Shown here: in pieces, positions 22,449-34,144 of the stretch
How positions within the stretch are numbered: position 1 is the first letter of the stretch
Layout: each line of letters starts with the position of its first letter
Assembly (NCBI GenBank): GCA_036897625.1
Contig: JAYMTA010000141.1
Coordinates: forward strand, 1 to 37,564
Length of the DNA stretch: 37,564 nucleotides
Direction: 5' to 3'
Source: Pelargonium cotyledonis
Taxonomy: Eukaryota; Streptophyta; Magnoliopsida; Geraniales; Geraniaceae
Notes under the pieces: model-generated
Seen by the model: the letters and a program-made list of their open reading frames with translations, nothing else
Told to the model about the DNA's origin: nothing
Database searches by the model: none
Program-made: the position numbers and the translations under genes

Positions 22449-24166
22449 TGTAGAGATTGCAAAACCAAATTATCATGCACACAAAATTCAACTCAATTCC
22501 TTTAGCGAATTTGGATCACCTAAAATATGTCTAGCCAATTTTTAAGTTGAACCAATTTTGCCCCTTAAAAATGACAAATCAAGCAAATTAGCACATTTTC
22601 CCTATAAAACATAAATCTAACTCAAAATTTGAAAACTCGTGCTTTTCCCAAGTCTAATTCAAGCTATACCAATTTTACTGGAATCTTAAAAACTTGATTC
22701 AAACCGACCTAAAATTCAAATGGTAGGCTTTGGTGGCTCATTAAGAGTCAAAAATATTTTGATTATATGTGTAGTCCACATGAAAAAGAAAAGGAGAAGG
22801 AGAAAAAAGATTTCTAATTTCAAGTAATGTGGTTGGTTGTGAAATCAAATTCAATGCTAAAAAAAGACACCTTGAAGGCAAAATTTGAGTTGCTTACAGA
22901 TCAAAAGCGCGCCTTCAGCTTTTAGTTTTTTTTTGGTTCTTTTTTAATCTCCTGTACTTGATTTTGACATCTTGAATTTGAAATGGGTATGGTGCTCTTG
23001 CTTTGCTTATAGTCCATTCAATTTAAATGGCTTTAGTTCAGGCTTTTTATGGTTTACCATTTCATCCACATCTTGATACAAAGTGCATGCTTTAATTTTT
23101 ACTTTCTCCTTTGTCTTTTGCATTTGTGTGAAAAATTAAGCAAACATAACATGTTTGTTGAGTTTCTTATAAATTACAAATTATAAACTTGGTTTATGCG
23201 TGCGAGGATTGAAAAGGTAATGTGAAAACATGTATTAATTGAATTGAATGCTCTAAATGTCATTTTAGTTTAATCGTTTTAAACGGAATGAATTTGAGGA
23301 TAAATATGAAAGTTTAATTTCCGACTATTGTTTGATGCGAGTTATAATTTTGTTATCAACATTTTGTGACATTCATTTCCTTAACGCACATAATGAGACA
23401 TATTTATTTGGACCCTTTTATTTCATCTCAATTTCTCATACAATTGATCAAATACAGTCCATAATTTATTTGACATGACCCATAATTTAGGCAATATGAT
23501 CCACAATTCACTTAGTTTCATATGCGACTAGGTTCAAATATATAACACGTTAAAATAAATAGCGAGCGGAGTGAATTGAAACTTTCGCATGAGGGGGTTT
23601 TCAAAGTGAAAGAACTTAGTTCTTATTGGTAGAGAAGATGCGACTCATTCATCGTAATTAGTAGATAATACTTAATTTAATTTTATTTTTGTTAAATGTA
23701 ATGAAATTTTCAAATGATCACATATAAAGTTGGTGGAACATAAGTTTAATATGAGATGTATCATTATTGGCGAAAATATCAAAAACAACAAGTATAACCC
23801 GTATCCAATCATAAGATCGAATGAGAGACATGATAATGGCCCATCTAGCGACAAAAAGACGTTGCCCACTTGGCCAAATTACATTTGAGTCCATAAGAGA
23901 AATACGAAAACGCACTGTATAGTAGCAAGTACAGAATAACAACTATAAAGAAGAACAAATATTTACTTTGAATTGTCGAATGTAAACATTAAGAATGTAC
24001 TTTCACTTTTATTGTATTAGTACATGAGTGTTGATGTGTATTTGAGAATTTGACTTAATCAAGTATTAGATGAAATACAATTGGAAAAAAAACTTATTTT
24101 ACATAAATAGATTCACAAAGAGATAGAAATCTAGACTCAGTCCACCAATGGAGCTCGTGTAGTAAA

Positions 24167-24598
24167 AACGTTCCAATTTTTTTTTTTTTTTTTTTTTGAA
24201 CTTAACATAAAGGATATTATAAATTTCGAGTAAAAGATAACATAGGAAGAAACTTGGGTGGGGACTCCCCAACCCAAACATCACAACCAGACATAGAAAT
24301 CGAAAACCTTGCAAAAGCATAGATCACTCGATTAGCAGATCGTCTACAACAAGTCAATGACAAATTTGAAAAACTTACAACAAGATCTCAAATAACATGA
24401 ACTAGCAAACCAAAGGCACTGTATAACTCCCCTCTGATTTGAACAACTTGGACCAACCCCATCGAATCTGGCTTGATAACGGAATCAAGCCATTCCCGCT
24501 CCACCAACCGCTGTTGCCTCCTTAGTCGCCATGGCCTCAACGATATTAGCATCGGCAACTCCCCTCCATCCCATGCAAACCCGACTAACGTTCCAATT
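24167..24598 (-). mobile_element. 5'-truncated LINE 3' end (RNase H tail) with target-site duplication
   Basis: Exact 12-base direct repeats AACGTTCCAATT at 24167-24178 and 24587-24598 flank a 408-base insert. On the minus strand the insert ends in a poly-A tract (poly-T at 24177-24197 on plus). Its translation resembles the RNase H domain that ends many plant LINE polyproteins: DANIVEAMATKEA, KPDSMGLVQVV, then RRSANRVIYAFARFSISMSG and DVWVGESPP. The pieces lie in two frames with one internal stop, so the copy is dead. This is typical target-primed reverse transcription with 5' truncation; the perfect duplication suggests a fairly young insertion. Confidence 0.85.
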
Positions 24599-25258
24599 AA
24601 GTTTCTCTTCAACTTAAAAGGCTGCCTGACTTGGTTCTAATACTCTTAAAATGTATATTTTGCTAACAATGAGATATGATAAAATGAAACAATGATATCG
24701 TGTCTTACATCAATTAAATATAAAAAACACGTACATTATGTTGCATATAACAATCCGTCTCATTTTTACCATTGTACCTATTGACTTCTCCTATCATTAC
24801 CTTCCGCTCAAAGTTCACAAATACTTGAATTTGTATTAGACTCGTACGTATTAACTCTTAAGTTTGTTGTTTTATCCCGGTAAACAACAATTATGGATCC
24901 ATGATCCATCCCGTTTTGCATCGATTAACCACTACAACAATCAACATAGGTACAGATTCAAACTCTTTTTAACCATAAACATAAACAATTAATTGATGTT
25001 CCAATTATTATCATTTTCTCCGGACACGCCATATCTTCTACTTGCCAATTCTTGATCTCTTCTTCAATTCAATTAGACTTAATTTAAAGTGAAGTGTCCC
25101 ATAATTAAACCGCACAAACTGTTCATTTGAATGAATCCATTTCTTTTCCCAGATTTCTCCATTTAACAAGGCAATTCTCATATGCTTATCCAATACAGCT
25201 AAGTTTGTTTTTTGGGATCTTAAAAAATTTGACTATATATATGGAAGGTCTTTGATGT
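24599..25258. other. Intergenic, nothing recognised
   Basis: AT-rich sequence between the LINE fragment and the hAT-like MITE, without a credible coding region. Confidence 0.5.
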
Positions 25259-25542
25259 ATGTCAAATGGAGCTGGCAATTTGAATATGAATCTGAGGAAA
25301 TCCGAAATTCAATTCTAGAAAAATATGATTCAATCCGATCAATTTCGGATCAACTCAAATTTTTATTGAAAAAAAAAAAAAAAAAAACGACCGGATCGGA
25401 TCGGAAAAATCCGGTCATTTTAGTATCCGGAAGAAATCCGACCCAATCGGATCTGAAATATTATCGGATCGAAACTCATGTTTCAATCTGAAATTCGAAC
25501 TAAATCTACCCGATCCGATCGATTGCCACCTCTAATGTCAGG
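25259..25542. mobile_element. hAT-type MITE with near-complete 8-base target duplication
   Basis: The element spans 25267-25534 (268 bases). Left terminus TGGAGCTGGCAAT; the right terminus read in reverse is TAGAGGTGGCAAT (11 of 13). Flanks are ATGTCAAA (25259-25266) and ATGTCAGG (25535-25542), 6 of 8 identical. The interior is rich in CGGATCGGATCGG and CGATCCGATCG motifs with a central poly-A run. A TAGxGGTGGCAA end plus an 8-base duplication is typical of hAT superfamily elements. Confidence 0.75.
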
Positions 25543-26126
25543 TTCGCGCGAAGGCACTTTAGATTACGAAAATGTGCACAACCGTTCATCAAGTTTATAC
25601 CGTGGAAACAACGGTTTGCTTTGATGCACCTATTTTTTTTTATGGTCAACTAGGATCACTAAATGTTTTGTTGTCGTTTGTTCACATGTTAAAAAGAAGT
25701 TATATTGAAATCGTACGAAGCGATGAAGTAGGCCCGAGTCTTTATTAGTTACAAAATAGATGGCAGACATTCTGTTATGGTTAAGTTAAGATTAATCTAA
25801 ATCGAATTGATTAGACTGATAAAACTAAATTGTAGTGATAAAACTCAAACAAACAAAATAATGGAGATCTAAATTGACAAACATTATCGGCTAACTTGAA
25901 CTACTGAACTATAATTGATCCGATTTCAAAAGTTTTGGTTTACAAACCTTTAGAACAAATGGTACGTGACATATTTTTCTTTCAAAAAAAAATGGTACAT
26001 TACATTTATTCTATTTAAAGTCATGATGTTAGGAATATTTCAAAAATTTCTATCATGATTATGATCACAACCCTCCACGTTTAGTCCCCACTTTAAACCA
26101 TTAAAAATACCCATTGTAAAATTATT
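25543..26126. other. Intergenic, nothing recognised
   Basis: AT-rich sequence between two transposon insertions; no gene or clear motif seen. Confidence 0.5.
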
Positions 26127-27644
26127 AATTACTTATGTATTCTTGTTTTTGATTAGATGGACATAAGTGGTCTTTTCCGCACTTTGCGTGAGGAATAGGG
26201 TTTCGAAATTTTAAGCTTTCGGAGTATGTGACGGCGGTTGAGAGAGAGTGAGCGGCAGGAGGCGTTAGTTCCAGTGGTTGGCGACGGCTTTGGAGAGATC
26301 GACGTTGCTAGGAGAAGCAGTTGACGGTACTTTCCGGCTTCGTGGGTGGGACGTTTTTGTTTCTATTCCTCAATTACCGGCATCGGAAACAGTTTTCGAG
26401 TTCTCTGTGATTCTCATATCAGGCGAAGCTTCAGGCAACGGCGGCGGATCTGAAAATGGGGTTTCAAATGATGAGCATAGAGGGGGAGGAGAAGGGAGGT
26501 ATGAAGGTGGAAGTTGGGGTAGAGGCGGATGATGCTAGAGAGAGCCAGAAATGGTGGGGGGTTGGTTATTTCCTCACTCAGGCGGTGGTCAATTTTGATG
26601 CCATGAGGCATCAAATGGCATCGGTTTGGAAGCCAGCAATCCGGATGAGCGTGATGGAGGTTGTGGATGATTGGCTGGTACGTATGGAGCAACGTTTCAT
26701 TTTTGAGTTCGATCATGAAGCAGATGCAAAAAAGAGTGGTGGAGGGGGGTCCGTGGACCTTCAATCACAGTGTTCTGATATGTCGAATGCTAAAGACCGG
26801 AGATATCCCGGCTCGAGTTGATCTCCATGAACTTCGTTTGTGGGTTCAACTACATGATATCCCGGAGGGCTTTAGAACTGAGAGGATGTGCAAGTGTGCG
26901 GGTGATTACATAGGTAAGTTTGTTGAAATGGACCCTAATAATTTTACTCGTAACACTTCTTCTTATTTGCGGATTAGGGTTTTGGTGGATGTGCGTCTCC
27001 CTATCAAACGTAAGTGGCGTGTTCGGGCAGTGGGAAGGCCATGGTCTTGGATCCTGTTCAAATATGAATGACTTTCAAATTTTTGTTTCTTTTGTGGCAT
27101 AATGGGTCACAGTAAGCAGATCTGTAAGGAGAGGTTGAAAAACCCTAACGTAGGGCCGGAGCGCGCTTATGATGTGTGGCTAAGGGCACTGGGGGCATAG
27201 GACCAATAGGCAAGTGGGGGCTTGGTGGTTGAGAGATGTTGATGAGGTGGATGAGGAGGTGGTGCCCATGGAAATCAACAAACCAAATTCGATAGAACAG
27301 GTTGCTGCTTTGGAGGAGACCGATGGCTCCTCGTTTATAGATGGCAAACATCATCGGACCCTGGAGGTCGAGGACCGAGGTATAGGAGGGTCGGGGGAGA
27401 GGGTGGAGTCTCCCCCATCGGAAGTTTGATTGGTTTTAAGTTATGGTTCCCGCGATCTCTGTAGATCCGGGCTGGAATATTAGCAACTCTTGGTCTAGCG
27501 TTAGGATTCAGATAATCGTCTATTATTCAGTTTTTCTTTTTACCGCTTAGATCGAGGATAGGATCAGCGATTTAGGTGATAATTGTAATTTCTTTGAATT
27601 TTTCGTAATAATATTAGTATTATTTACCTCAAAAAAATTACTTA
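26127..27644 (+). mobile_element. Decayed LINE-type element carrying a DUF4283/zinc-knuckle ORF1, no reverse transcriptase
   Basis: The coding part (about 26456-27190) translates to the DUF4283 family of plant LINE ORF1 proteins: KPAIRMSVMEVVDDW, GGPWTFNHSVLICRML, LHELRLWVQLHDIPEGF, LRIRVLVDVRLPIKRKWRV. A zinc knuckle of the C-x2-C-x4-H-x4-C type follows (CFFCGIMGHSKQIC). The reading frame is broken at least twice. Upstream is a GC-richer leader. Downstream is about 450 bases ending TATTTACCTCAAAAAAA, like a LINE 3' tail. AATTACTTA occurs at 26127-26135 and 27636-27644, a possible 9-base target duplication. No endonuclease or reverse transcriptase is present, so this is an internally deleted or non-autonomous copy. 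It lies about 340 bases before the helicase ATG. Confidence 0.65.
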
Positions 27645-27666
27645 ATACTGTAATCTTGTAAAATCG

Positions 27667-27735
27667 AGCCCAGCCCATCAGTTCCGGGCTGAAATGTAAT
27701 TTGGGCTTCTTGTTAAGCCCATAAACCCAAGCCCA
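27667..27735 (+). promoter_or_regulatory. Cluster of five site II (TGGGCT/AGCCCA) elements
   Basis: AGCCCA at 27667-27672, 27672-27677, 27716-27721 and 27730-27735, and TGGGCT at 27702-27707. Site II motifs bind TCP factors and mark promoters of growth-related housekeeping genes. They lie 240-310 bases before the helicase ATG, in the right place for its proximal promoter. Confidence 0.7.
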
Positions 27736-27976
27736 ATAGAATGTGAAAAACGAAATTAAAATAAATAAATTACCATTAATTGTGATGTAACAATACAAGC
27801 AAAAAAGCGTGATTAAGATGCAGATTGTGAAAACGAGAAGCGTCAGCGATAAGCTAAATAGGAATTATAAATATTAAATAACTCCAACACAACAGATCGT
27901 TTCTCAACTTTCTAGTCTCACTGTACTTCTTCTGTTTCTCCGATTAACCGTCTCGATCTACTCTTCTCCGTCCGCA

Positions 27977-30900
27977 ATGGCCGACGCCGCCGGTTCCACC
28001 GCCGCCACCTCCTCCGATTCTACCGCCGCCACAGCCGCTAAGCCTCCTGCGGCGGAGCCGAAGGTTTCTTGGGCCGCTGCCGCCGACGAGGCCGACGAGT
28101 CCAGCGCGCCTTCCACATCTGAAGACAAAGTCGCGTCCGAGCTCAATGTTGAGGCCTTGACGATCGAAGATAAGAAAGTGAATCAATTTCTGGATGAACC
28201 TGAGGACTCCAACATCCAAGCTGTACTCTCTCTCGTTCTCTTTGCTTTTGATTTGGAATTATATATATTTGAATTGGTTCTGTTTGGATTCTAAGAAAAT
28301 TGGTTATGATAGTTTCTGTTTTGGGGGGGTTTAATGTTGGTTCGAGGAGTTGAAAGGAAAGTGAAAACCAGTTGGAGCACTAATGGTCTTAATATGCAAT
28401 ATTGCTTTGGGGTTTTTTTTTGCTGAAAAATATGCTCTTTAGATAAGCGTTGTGATTCTATTTCTTTTGGGACACTTAAGCATGTTTGAATTTTGGTAGA
28501 AAGGATTAGGTTTTGGTTCTTCATTTTCTTAATATATTGAAAACTATGCTCTTGTGTTAAAGAGGAGTGATTTTTATTGTTTTGTGACATTAAATATGTT
28601 TACATTTTGGTCAAAAGGATTAGGTTATAGTTCATCCTTTTGTTAATCTATCTGGGTTGATTCAATTTAGGTTACTTCTGGTGATACATTATACACTTCG
28701 GCAAGTACTTTTGAAGAGTTGAATCTGTCTGATGAGCTCTTAAAGGGCTTGTATGTCGAAATGAAGTTTGAGAGGCCTAGCAAAATTCAAAAAACAACAC
28801 TTCCGATGATCCTGACTCCACCGAACAAGGACTTAATAGCACAGGCGCACAATGGCTCGGGCAAGACTACTTGTTTCGTGCTTGGAATGCTGAGTCGGGT
28901 TGACCCGAAACAGCAGGTTCCTCAGGCACTCTGCATTTGCCCTACAAGAGAATTAGCTCAGCAGGTAAAAATATATCTGTTTTCAATTTCGATTTAGGGA
29001 ATGTGAAAAATAGTAGAAAACAGAACTTATGGATGCTTACTTTTGTACAAAAATATGTAAATTGCCTAGAACATGTAAATTGTGTAGTTAAGAAATCCTA
29101 CAAACCAGAAATGCTGGCTCTCATATTTTTTTTATAGGTAGTTATATGTTCTTTATTTGGGATTTGATGGTTGTAAGTGAATCTTGCAGAACATGGAAGT
29201 CCTGCGAAAGATGGGGAAGTACACTGGTATAAGCTCTGAGTGTGCTATACCTGCTGATAGAGACAGCCCTAATTATGTGCCAGTTACTAAAAGGCCACCT
29301 ATTACAGCACAAGTAGTAATTGGTACTCCTGGTACGATAAAGAGCTGGACCTCAAAAAGGAAACTGGGATTAAGTTCTCTGAAGATTCTTGTTTTTGATG
29401 AAGCTGATCACATGTTGGCTCAGGTAATACAGTGTGCTTACAAGTACAAGGAAGTTTTTTGAAATTCAAAGTTGATGGACACCTTTGCTGTTTCTTTACT
29501 AAATGTTTATGTGGATAAGCTTACCTAAGCTTGCTCATTTTGTGAGGTGCTTAGTCTAACCCTCAGCTGGGAAGTAAAAAATGGTTGTAATTTACTCTTG
29601 AAAATCTAAGTTAGGGACAGTTGGTGCATTAGAAAATTCAAACTTTATTATGATTTTATGGTAGTTGATCAAGGTATCCTTGAAATTTGTGCTGGATTAT
29701 TGTCCAATCATTAACTGTTTTGAAATCCTAGACTCCTAGTTAAGACTTGCTACTATCATTTGTCATGAAACAAGCAACCTGTAAGTTTTTGTTATTTTAT
29801 TATATTGGCTTTCTTCTTTGGGTGGAGGAATCACAAAAAAACAAAAAGAAGACTTTTATTAGGTGATGTGGCATACCCTTACATTTGTTTTGGTCGATTG
29901 TCATTTCTTTGAAATGATATAGGAAGTTATTTCTGCCTTGCTTGATCATAAGCTAGCAATAACTCAATTTGGATGTTCATACCATATATATGCTTTGCTT
30001 ATTTTGCATTTTCTTAACTAAGCTTTTGTATGCAATTGTTGTTATTGATCATTATATTCTCATCAAATCTTGTTGCTGCAGGATGGATTTAAGGACGACT
30101 CCTTGAAAATAATGAAGGACATCGAAAGGGTCAACCCTCACTGCCAGGTCTGTTACATCATCATTTGTTTAACATAAATCTGTGATGATAGCCATAGATG
30201 TGATGCAAAAGTATTTTCTTTTGTTACATGTGTTTTGAATTATGTTTTGTTTTTCATTTATTTGGTTTTGGTTTATATCTGCTTGCATTTGTGCTGCATG
30301 TCTGTACTCTGTCCCTGCTTGCATGTGTACAAATGCGTGTTTAGTTGGCTTCCAATTTCGCTGATCTAGAATGTGTCTTCTTTTGTTGAGCTACCAAATC
30401 TATCCAATAGTTTTTAAAATTTGACCCTGCGTTTTTATGCTATAATGTTGTGATCTTATAGAATGTGCTATCACAGATTAGCCCAGAACTACAAATAATG
30501 TCTGTTGAAAGCTTGACATAAATTTTAGGTCTGAAAGTAGCCAGTCTGTCTGTAAAAGATTAGTTCAAACCCACTGATATACGATTATACCCCCGCTGAT
30601 GAACTATTATCCATCAGTAACTAGTTTTCGAGGCAGTTATAATGACAAATATATATTTTGTTAAAGTTAGCTGTTCAATTGAATATGGTATGTACTTTAT
30701 CTTTCCCTGTTTTTGTTTAACCATGATTAAGAATTTTATGCTTTCTTCCTTAAAATTTCATATAACCATTTGCTTTCAACGTGCCGCATTTAATGAAATG
30801 CATCCTTGCCTAGAATTGAACTGTTGGATACTGATTGTATAATGGGTGGCATTTTCCTGTATTTTTGTTTGTTTGTTTGTTTGTTTTTTTGTTTTATAAG

Positions 30901-33089
30901 CGAGTGGCATTTTTTGGTTGGTTGTTTTTGATACTTTTGAAGGTTGATCTGAATAAGTTATTATGCTGTAAATTATGTGTAGTTCTAAGTGCACAAATCG
31001 ATTTAACTCGGTATAAGTTGCTGTTCTTCATTCCTCAAATATGTTGGTAATTATTTAGCTTGACCAAGTACTGATGTGCATGCTCAAGCTTCAGAACACT
31101 TTTGATTTTTCTGTTTCCATGCTGTCTGTAGGTACTTCTGTTTTCAGCTACATTCAGTGAGACTGTCAAGGAATTTGTAACAAGGACAGTTAAAAAAGAT
31201 TGCAACCAACTTTTTGTGAAGAAAGAAGAGCTATCCTTGGATGCTATAAAGCAGTACAAGGTGAACTGCCCTGAGGAGCTGACGAAGATTCTGGTGATTA
31301 AAGACAGAATATTTGAATTAGGGGAGAATTTGGGGCAAGCAATCATATTTGTTCACTCAAAGAACAGTGCAGGCATGTTGCACAAGGCACTTGTTGATCT
31401 TGGTTATGAAGTCACCACTATTCATGGTTCACTTTCACAGGAGAACAGAGATAAGATTGTCAAAGAATTCAAGGATGGGCTAACCCAAGTTCTTATATCC
31501 ACTGATCTCCTTGCAAGAGGATTTGACCAGCAACAGGTATGCTTCCTCTTTTTCTTACCTTAACTTTTTTTTTTATGGGCAAACGCACTACACCTTTAAC
31601 TTTACTTTATCTACTATACTGACATGCTGTTTCTACCTTCTAGGTTAACGTTGTAATCAATTATGATCTTCCAGTGAAGTATGAGGAGAGTAGAGCACTA
31701 CGAGGTCAACAGCCTGACTTTGAGGTTTACCTCCATAGGATTGGCAGGGCTGGGCGATTTGGCCGCAAGGGTAAGTTTCCGCATTCCTTCATATTTTTAT
31801 ATTTTGCTGTTGGTACATTCTTAAAGTAAAGCGTTGTAGTATTGCAATTAATAGGGAAGTGAAATAGTTCATTGGCTTGTGTGGTTGAATGACCTCTATG
31901 TATGATGTGCTAGTGATAAAAGGTTGAGTACATTCTGAAATAAGGTTCTATGTGTTCGTTATGCTTTATGATTGTGATTATACCAATTTCAAGTTTTTTG
32001 GATTCACTGACTTTGACATAAAATAACTGGCTAATTTGCGACCTTCCCCAACTGCATATTACATTTAACGCAGCTGTTACTTAAATTAATTGCTTGTTAG
32101 GATATTTTGTGTGTTGCAAATTTACATAAAACATTATCTTCTCCCTGGTTAGCTAGTTGTACCTTTCATCACTTGTCTGGATAGACTATATACATTTTGA
32201 TAGAACTAGGTCAGGATAGCTAATGTGCTAGGAGTGATAGTTGCGTTATGTTGTGGTTTTTTATAGTTCAGTCTTCATCTTCACAAGATCGACCCAGCTC
32301 ATATCTAGAATGAGTTCACAGATAGATGTTGGGCCCATGACAGCAATGAACGTTTAATAGTTTTTTATGACGAGTCTTGTAAAGTACATCGAACTTGAAG
32401 ATGGCTACTTTGTTATTTTAAGTTGATTTATATAAACCTTTTCTCTTTTTGGTGAAGAGGCTTTGGTGTTGACGGTGGAAAACGCCATATTAATCATTTA
32501 TATTTACTAAACTTTGTCGTTTACAATTTTTGCTGGCAAAGTTATGCTTTATCACAGACAACTGAGGTCTTTTTTCTCTTCAGTGATGTTAAAGATCAGC
32601 GTCCAAGAAGTTATACTGCTTCTTGAAAATGTACTAGGAAAAAGAAAATTTAGCAAGAACATCTTGATTTGCTCATGAATATAAGCTTCAAGTAAAATAA
32701 CAAGTTTATCCTGTGTTGTCCTGAATCTGATAGTTCACCTTTCCTTTTTGAAATTTCAGAACGTCTTGACTTTTGATAGTCTATACGTACATGTTTACAT
32801 ATACAATTGATGAGAATGTTGTTTAATGTACTGACTTGGGTGTTATGGGGATCCTGTAGGGGCCGTGTTCAATTTACTCTGCGGCGATAGGGATCACATG
32901 CTCATGGAGAAGATTGAAAAACATTTCGGTACAAGGGTTACCGAGGTAACGTCAACTTACTGAACATCATTCTTTACATTGTATATTTTTTCTTCGTAAT
33001 TTGTCGATGACGACGTTTCTCTGGATGTGCAGGTCCAAAACAGCACAGAAGATTTCACTGCTGCCCTCAAAACCGCCGGGTTGCTTTAG
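27977..33089 (+). CDS. LOS4: DEAD-box ATP-dependent RNA helicase 38 (LOS4; DDX19/Dbp5 class)
   Basis: RNA-dependent ATPase that remodels mRNPs at the nuclear pore during mRNA export; in Arabidopsis the LOS4 gene affects cold and heat responses. Exons are 27977-28222, 28671-28964, 29190-29423, 30082-30147, 31132-31536, 31644-31770, 32860-32945 and 33033-33089, all GT-AG, giving 504 residues. The Ala/Ser-rich N-terminal extension (1-75) is followed by the family signature EDSNIQAV. Motifs: Q motif [15 protein letters not shown] (115-129), Walker A AHNGSGKT (141-148), PTRELAQQ (Ia), GTPGT (225-229), DEAD (250-253), SAT (III), [11 protein letters not shown] (IV-V area), [10 protein letters not shown] (V) and [13 protein letters not shown] (VI). 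All catalytic residues are intact. It ends [10 protein letters not shown] site II cluster lies upstream. Confidence in family and orthology is high. Confidence 0.97.
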
Positions 33090-33502
33090 GGAACCCGCTT
33101 TGCTTGAGTTAGCACCAAAGACTAAGAGTAGACTATTTTGCACGGTCCAATATAAACTTTTATCTATTTATTTTGAGTTCTGTCGCTAGTCTTTGTAGAA
33201 TGAAATTGTCTGTGTTGGGGTAGGGCACAAACTTTGTCAAATATTAGTAGTAATATCAAAGCGATATTGAATGGAGAAGGTGTGAAATTTCATTATTGTG
33301 AGATATTTGCCAAATGATGCAAGTAGTTATATTTCCTTTTGAAAATGAGGGTTCAAATTTTGAATAAAATTGTCTAAAAATGAGTATAAATCCTCTTTTC
33401 TTTTTTCTATTTAGCAAGTAGATACCATTAAATATGAAAAATACTCTTTAATAGCCAGTTTTTTGTTATGAAGTATATCATAACAGAAGAATTAGATTAA
33501 TA

Positions 33503-33876
33503 CAAATAAAAGGTTTAAAATGGTTTCTGAATTATCAAATGTGTCATTTCAGTGCAAAAGATAGGTGAAAGAGCTGTTATAATCTAAACGTTTTCAAAAA
33601 CCGAGCTTTATCATGACATTCCATTAAAATCATAGACGGTTTTGTTAAATTTTCATTAAAAAAAATTCATGTCATAAAGACTTAACAGACCCGTTAGTAT
33701 TTTGACGAAGTGTCTTGACGGGGCTCGGTTTTTGGAAACATTGAACTATAACGGCCATTTCGTCTATGTTTTGGACTAAAATGACACGTTTGATAGTTCA
33801 GAGACAAAATGACACGAACTAGATAATTAAAGGACTATTTTAGACATTTTTCTTTAATAAAAAAAGCAAATAAAAG
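33503..33876. mobile_element. Foldback MITE (MULE-like)
   Basis: The left arm (GAATTATCAAATGTGTCATT, AAAAACCGAGCTTTATCATG) pairs over about 100 bases with the right arm read in reverse (GAACTATCAAACGTGTCATT, AAAAACCGAGCCCCGTCAAG). The right arm has an extra TTATCTAGTTCGTGTCATTT block, so one arm gained or lost a repeat. CAAATAAAAG flanks at 33503-33512 and 33867-33876 could be a 9-10 base target duplication, but the right arm does not reach the second copy cleanly. Confidence 0.65.
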
Positions 33877-34076
33877 ATTTTTACAAAAAATCTCTTTAAT
33901 TCGAAAATGAATTTGATAATTGATAATGAAATGGTAGGTGCATCTGTGGTTCTAGTAAATAAACTATTCAATGTGAACTAGTTGGCATAAAAATGAATTA
34001 AAATTGCAAAATGGACCGCACGTCTCATGTAGTGCCCTTCCACTCCTCAATTGAAGACTTCACTTCACCACCAACA

Positions 34077-34086
34077 TATATATAAA
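34077..34086 (+). promoter_or_regulatory. TATA box of the Ole e 1 family gene
   Basis: TATATATAAA, about 60 bases before the ATG at 34145, giving a leader of about 30 bases. Confidence 0.7.
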
Positions 34087-34144
34087 TGTAAAGCAACACA
34101 AACTGCAAATGTGGAATCAATAAGCAAGAATTGAGTGGTTAATT

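Larger units (their letters stand above)
20699..24166. other. Long intergenic region, no gene recognised
   Basis: About 3.5 kb of mostly AT-rich DNA. It contains an 18-base tandem repeat, a GC-rich island at 21640-21890 and a 16-base-arm hairpin at 22404-22448. Short open frames have no recognisable product. Confidence 0.5.
33090..34144. other. Intergenic between helicase and Ole e 1 genes
   Basis: Holds the helicase 3' UTR, a foldback MITE (33503-33876) and the Ole e 1 gene promoter. No other gene seen. Confidence 0.6.

Noticed and set aside
26278-26532. 84-residue frame at the start of the LINE-type element as a host gene
   Set aside because: It lacks an ATG start and is Gly-rich leader sequence ahead of the DUF4283 region.
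27944-28219. Open frames on the minus strand over helicase exon 1
   Set aside because: Shadow frames of the GC-rich Ala/Ser coding stretch; Gly/Arg-rich and unlike any family.
30182-30260. TGATGA motif as a snoRNA C box in a helicase intron
   Set aside because: No CTGA D box or closing stem at proper distance.
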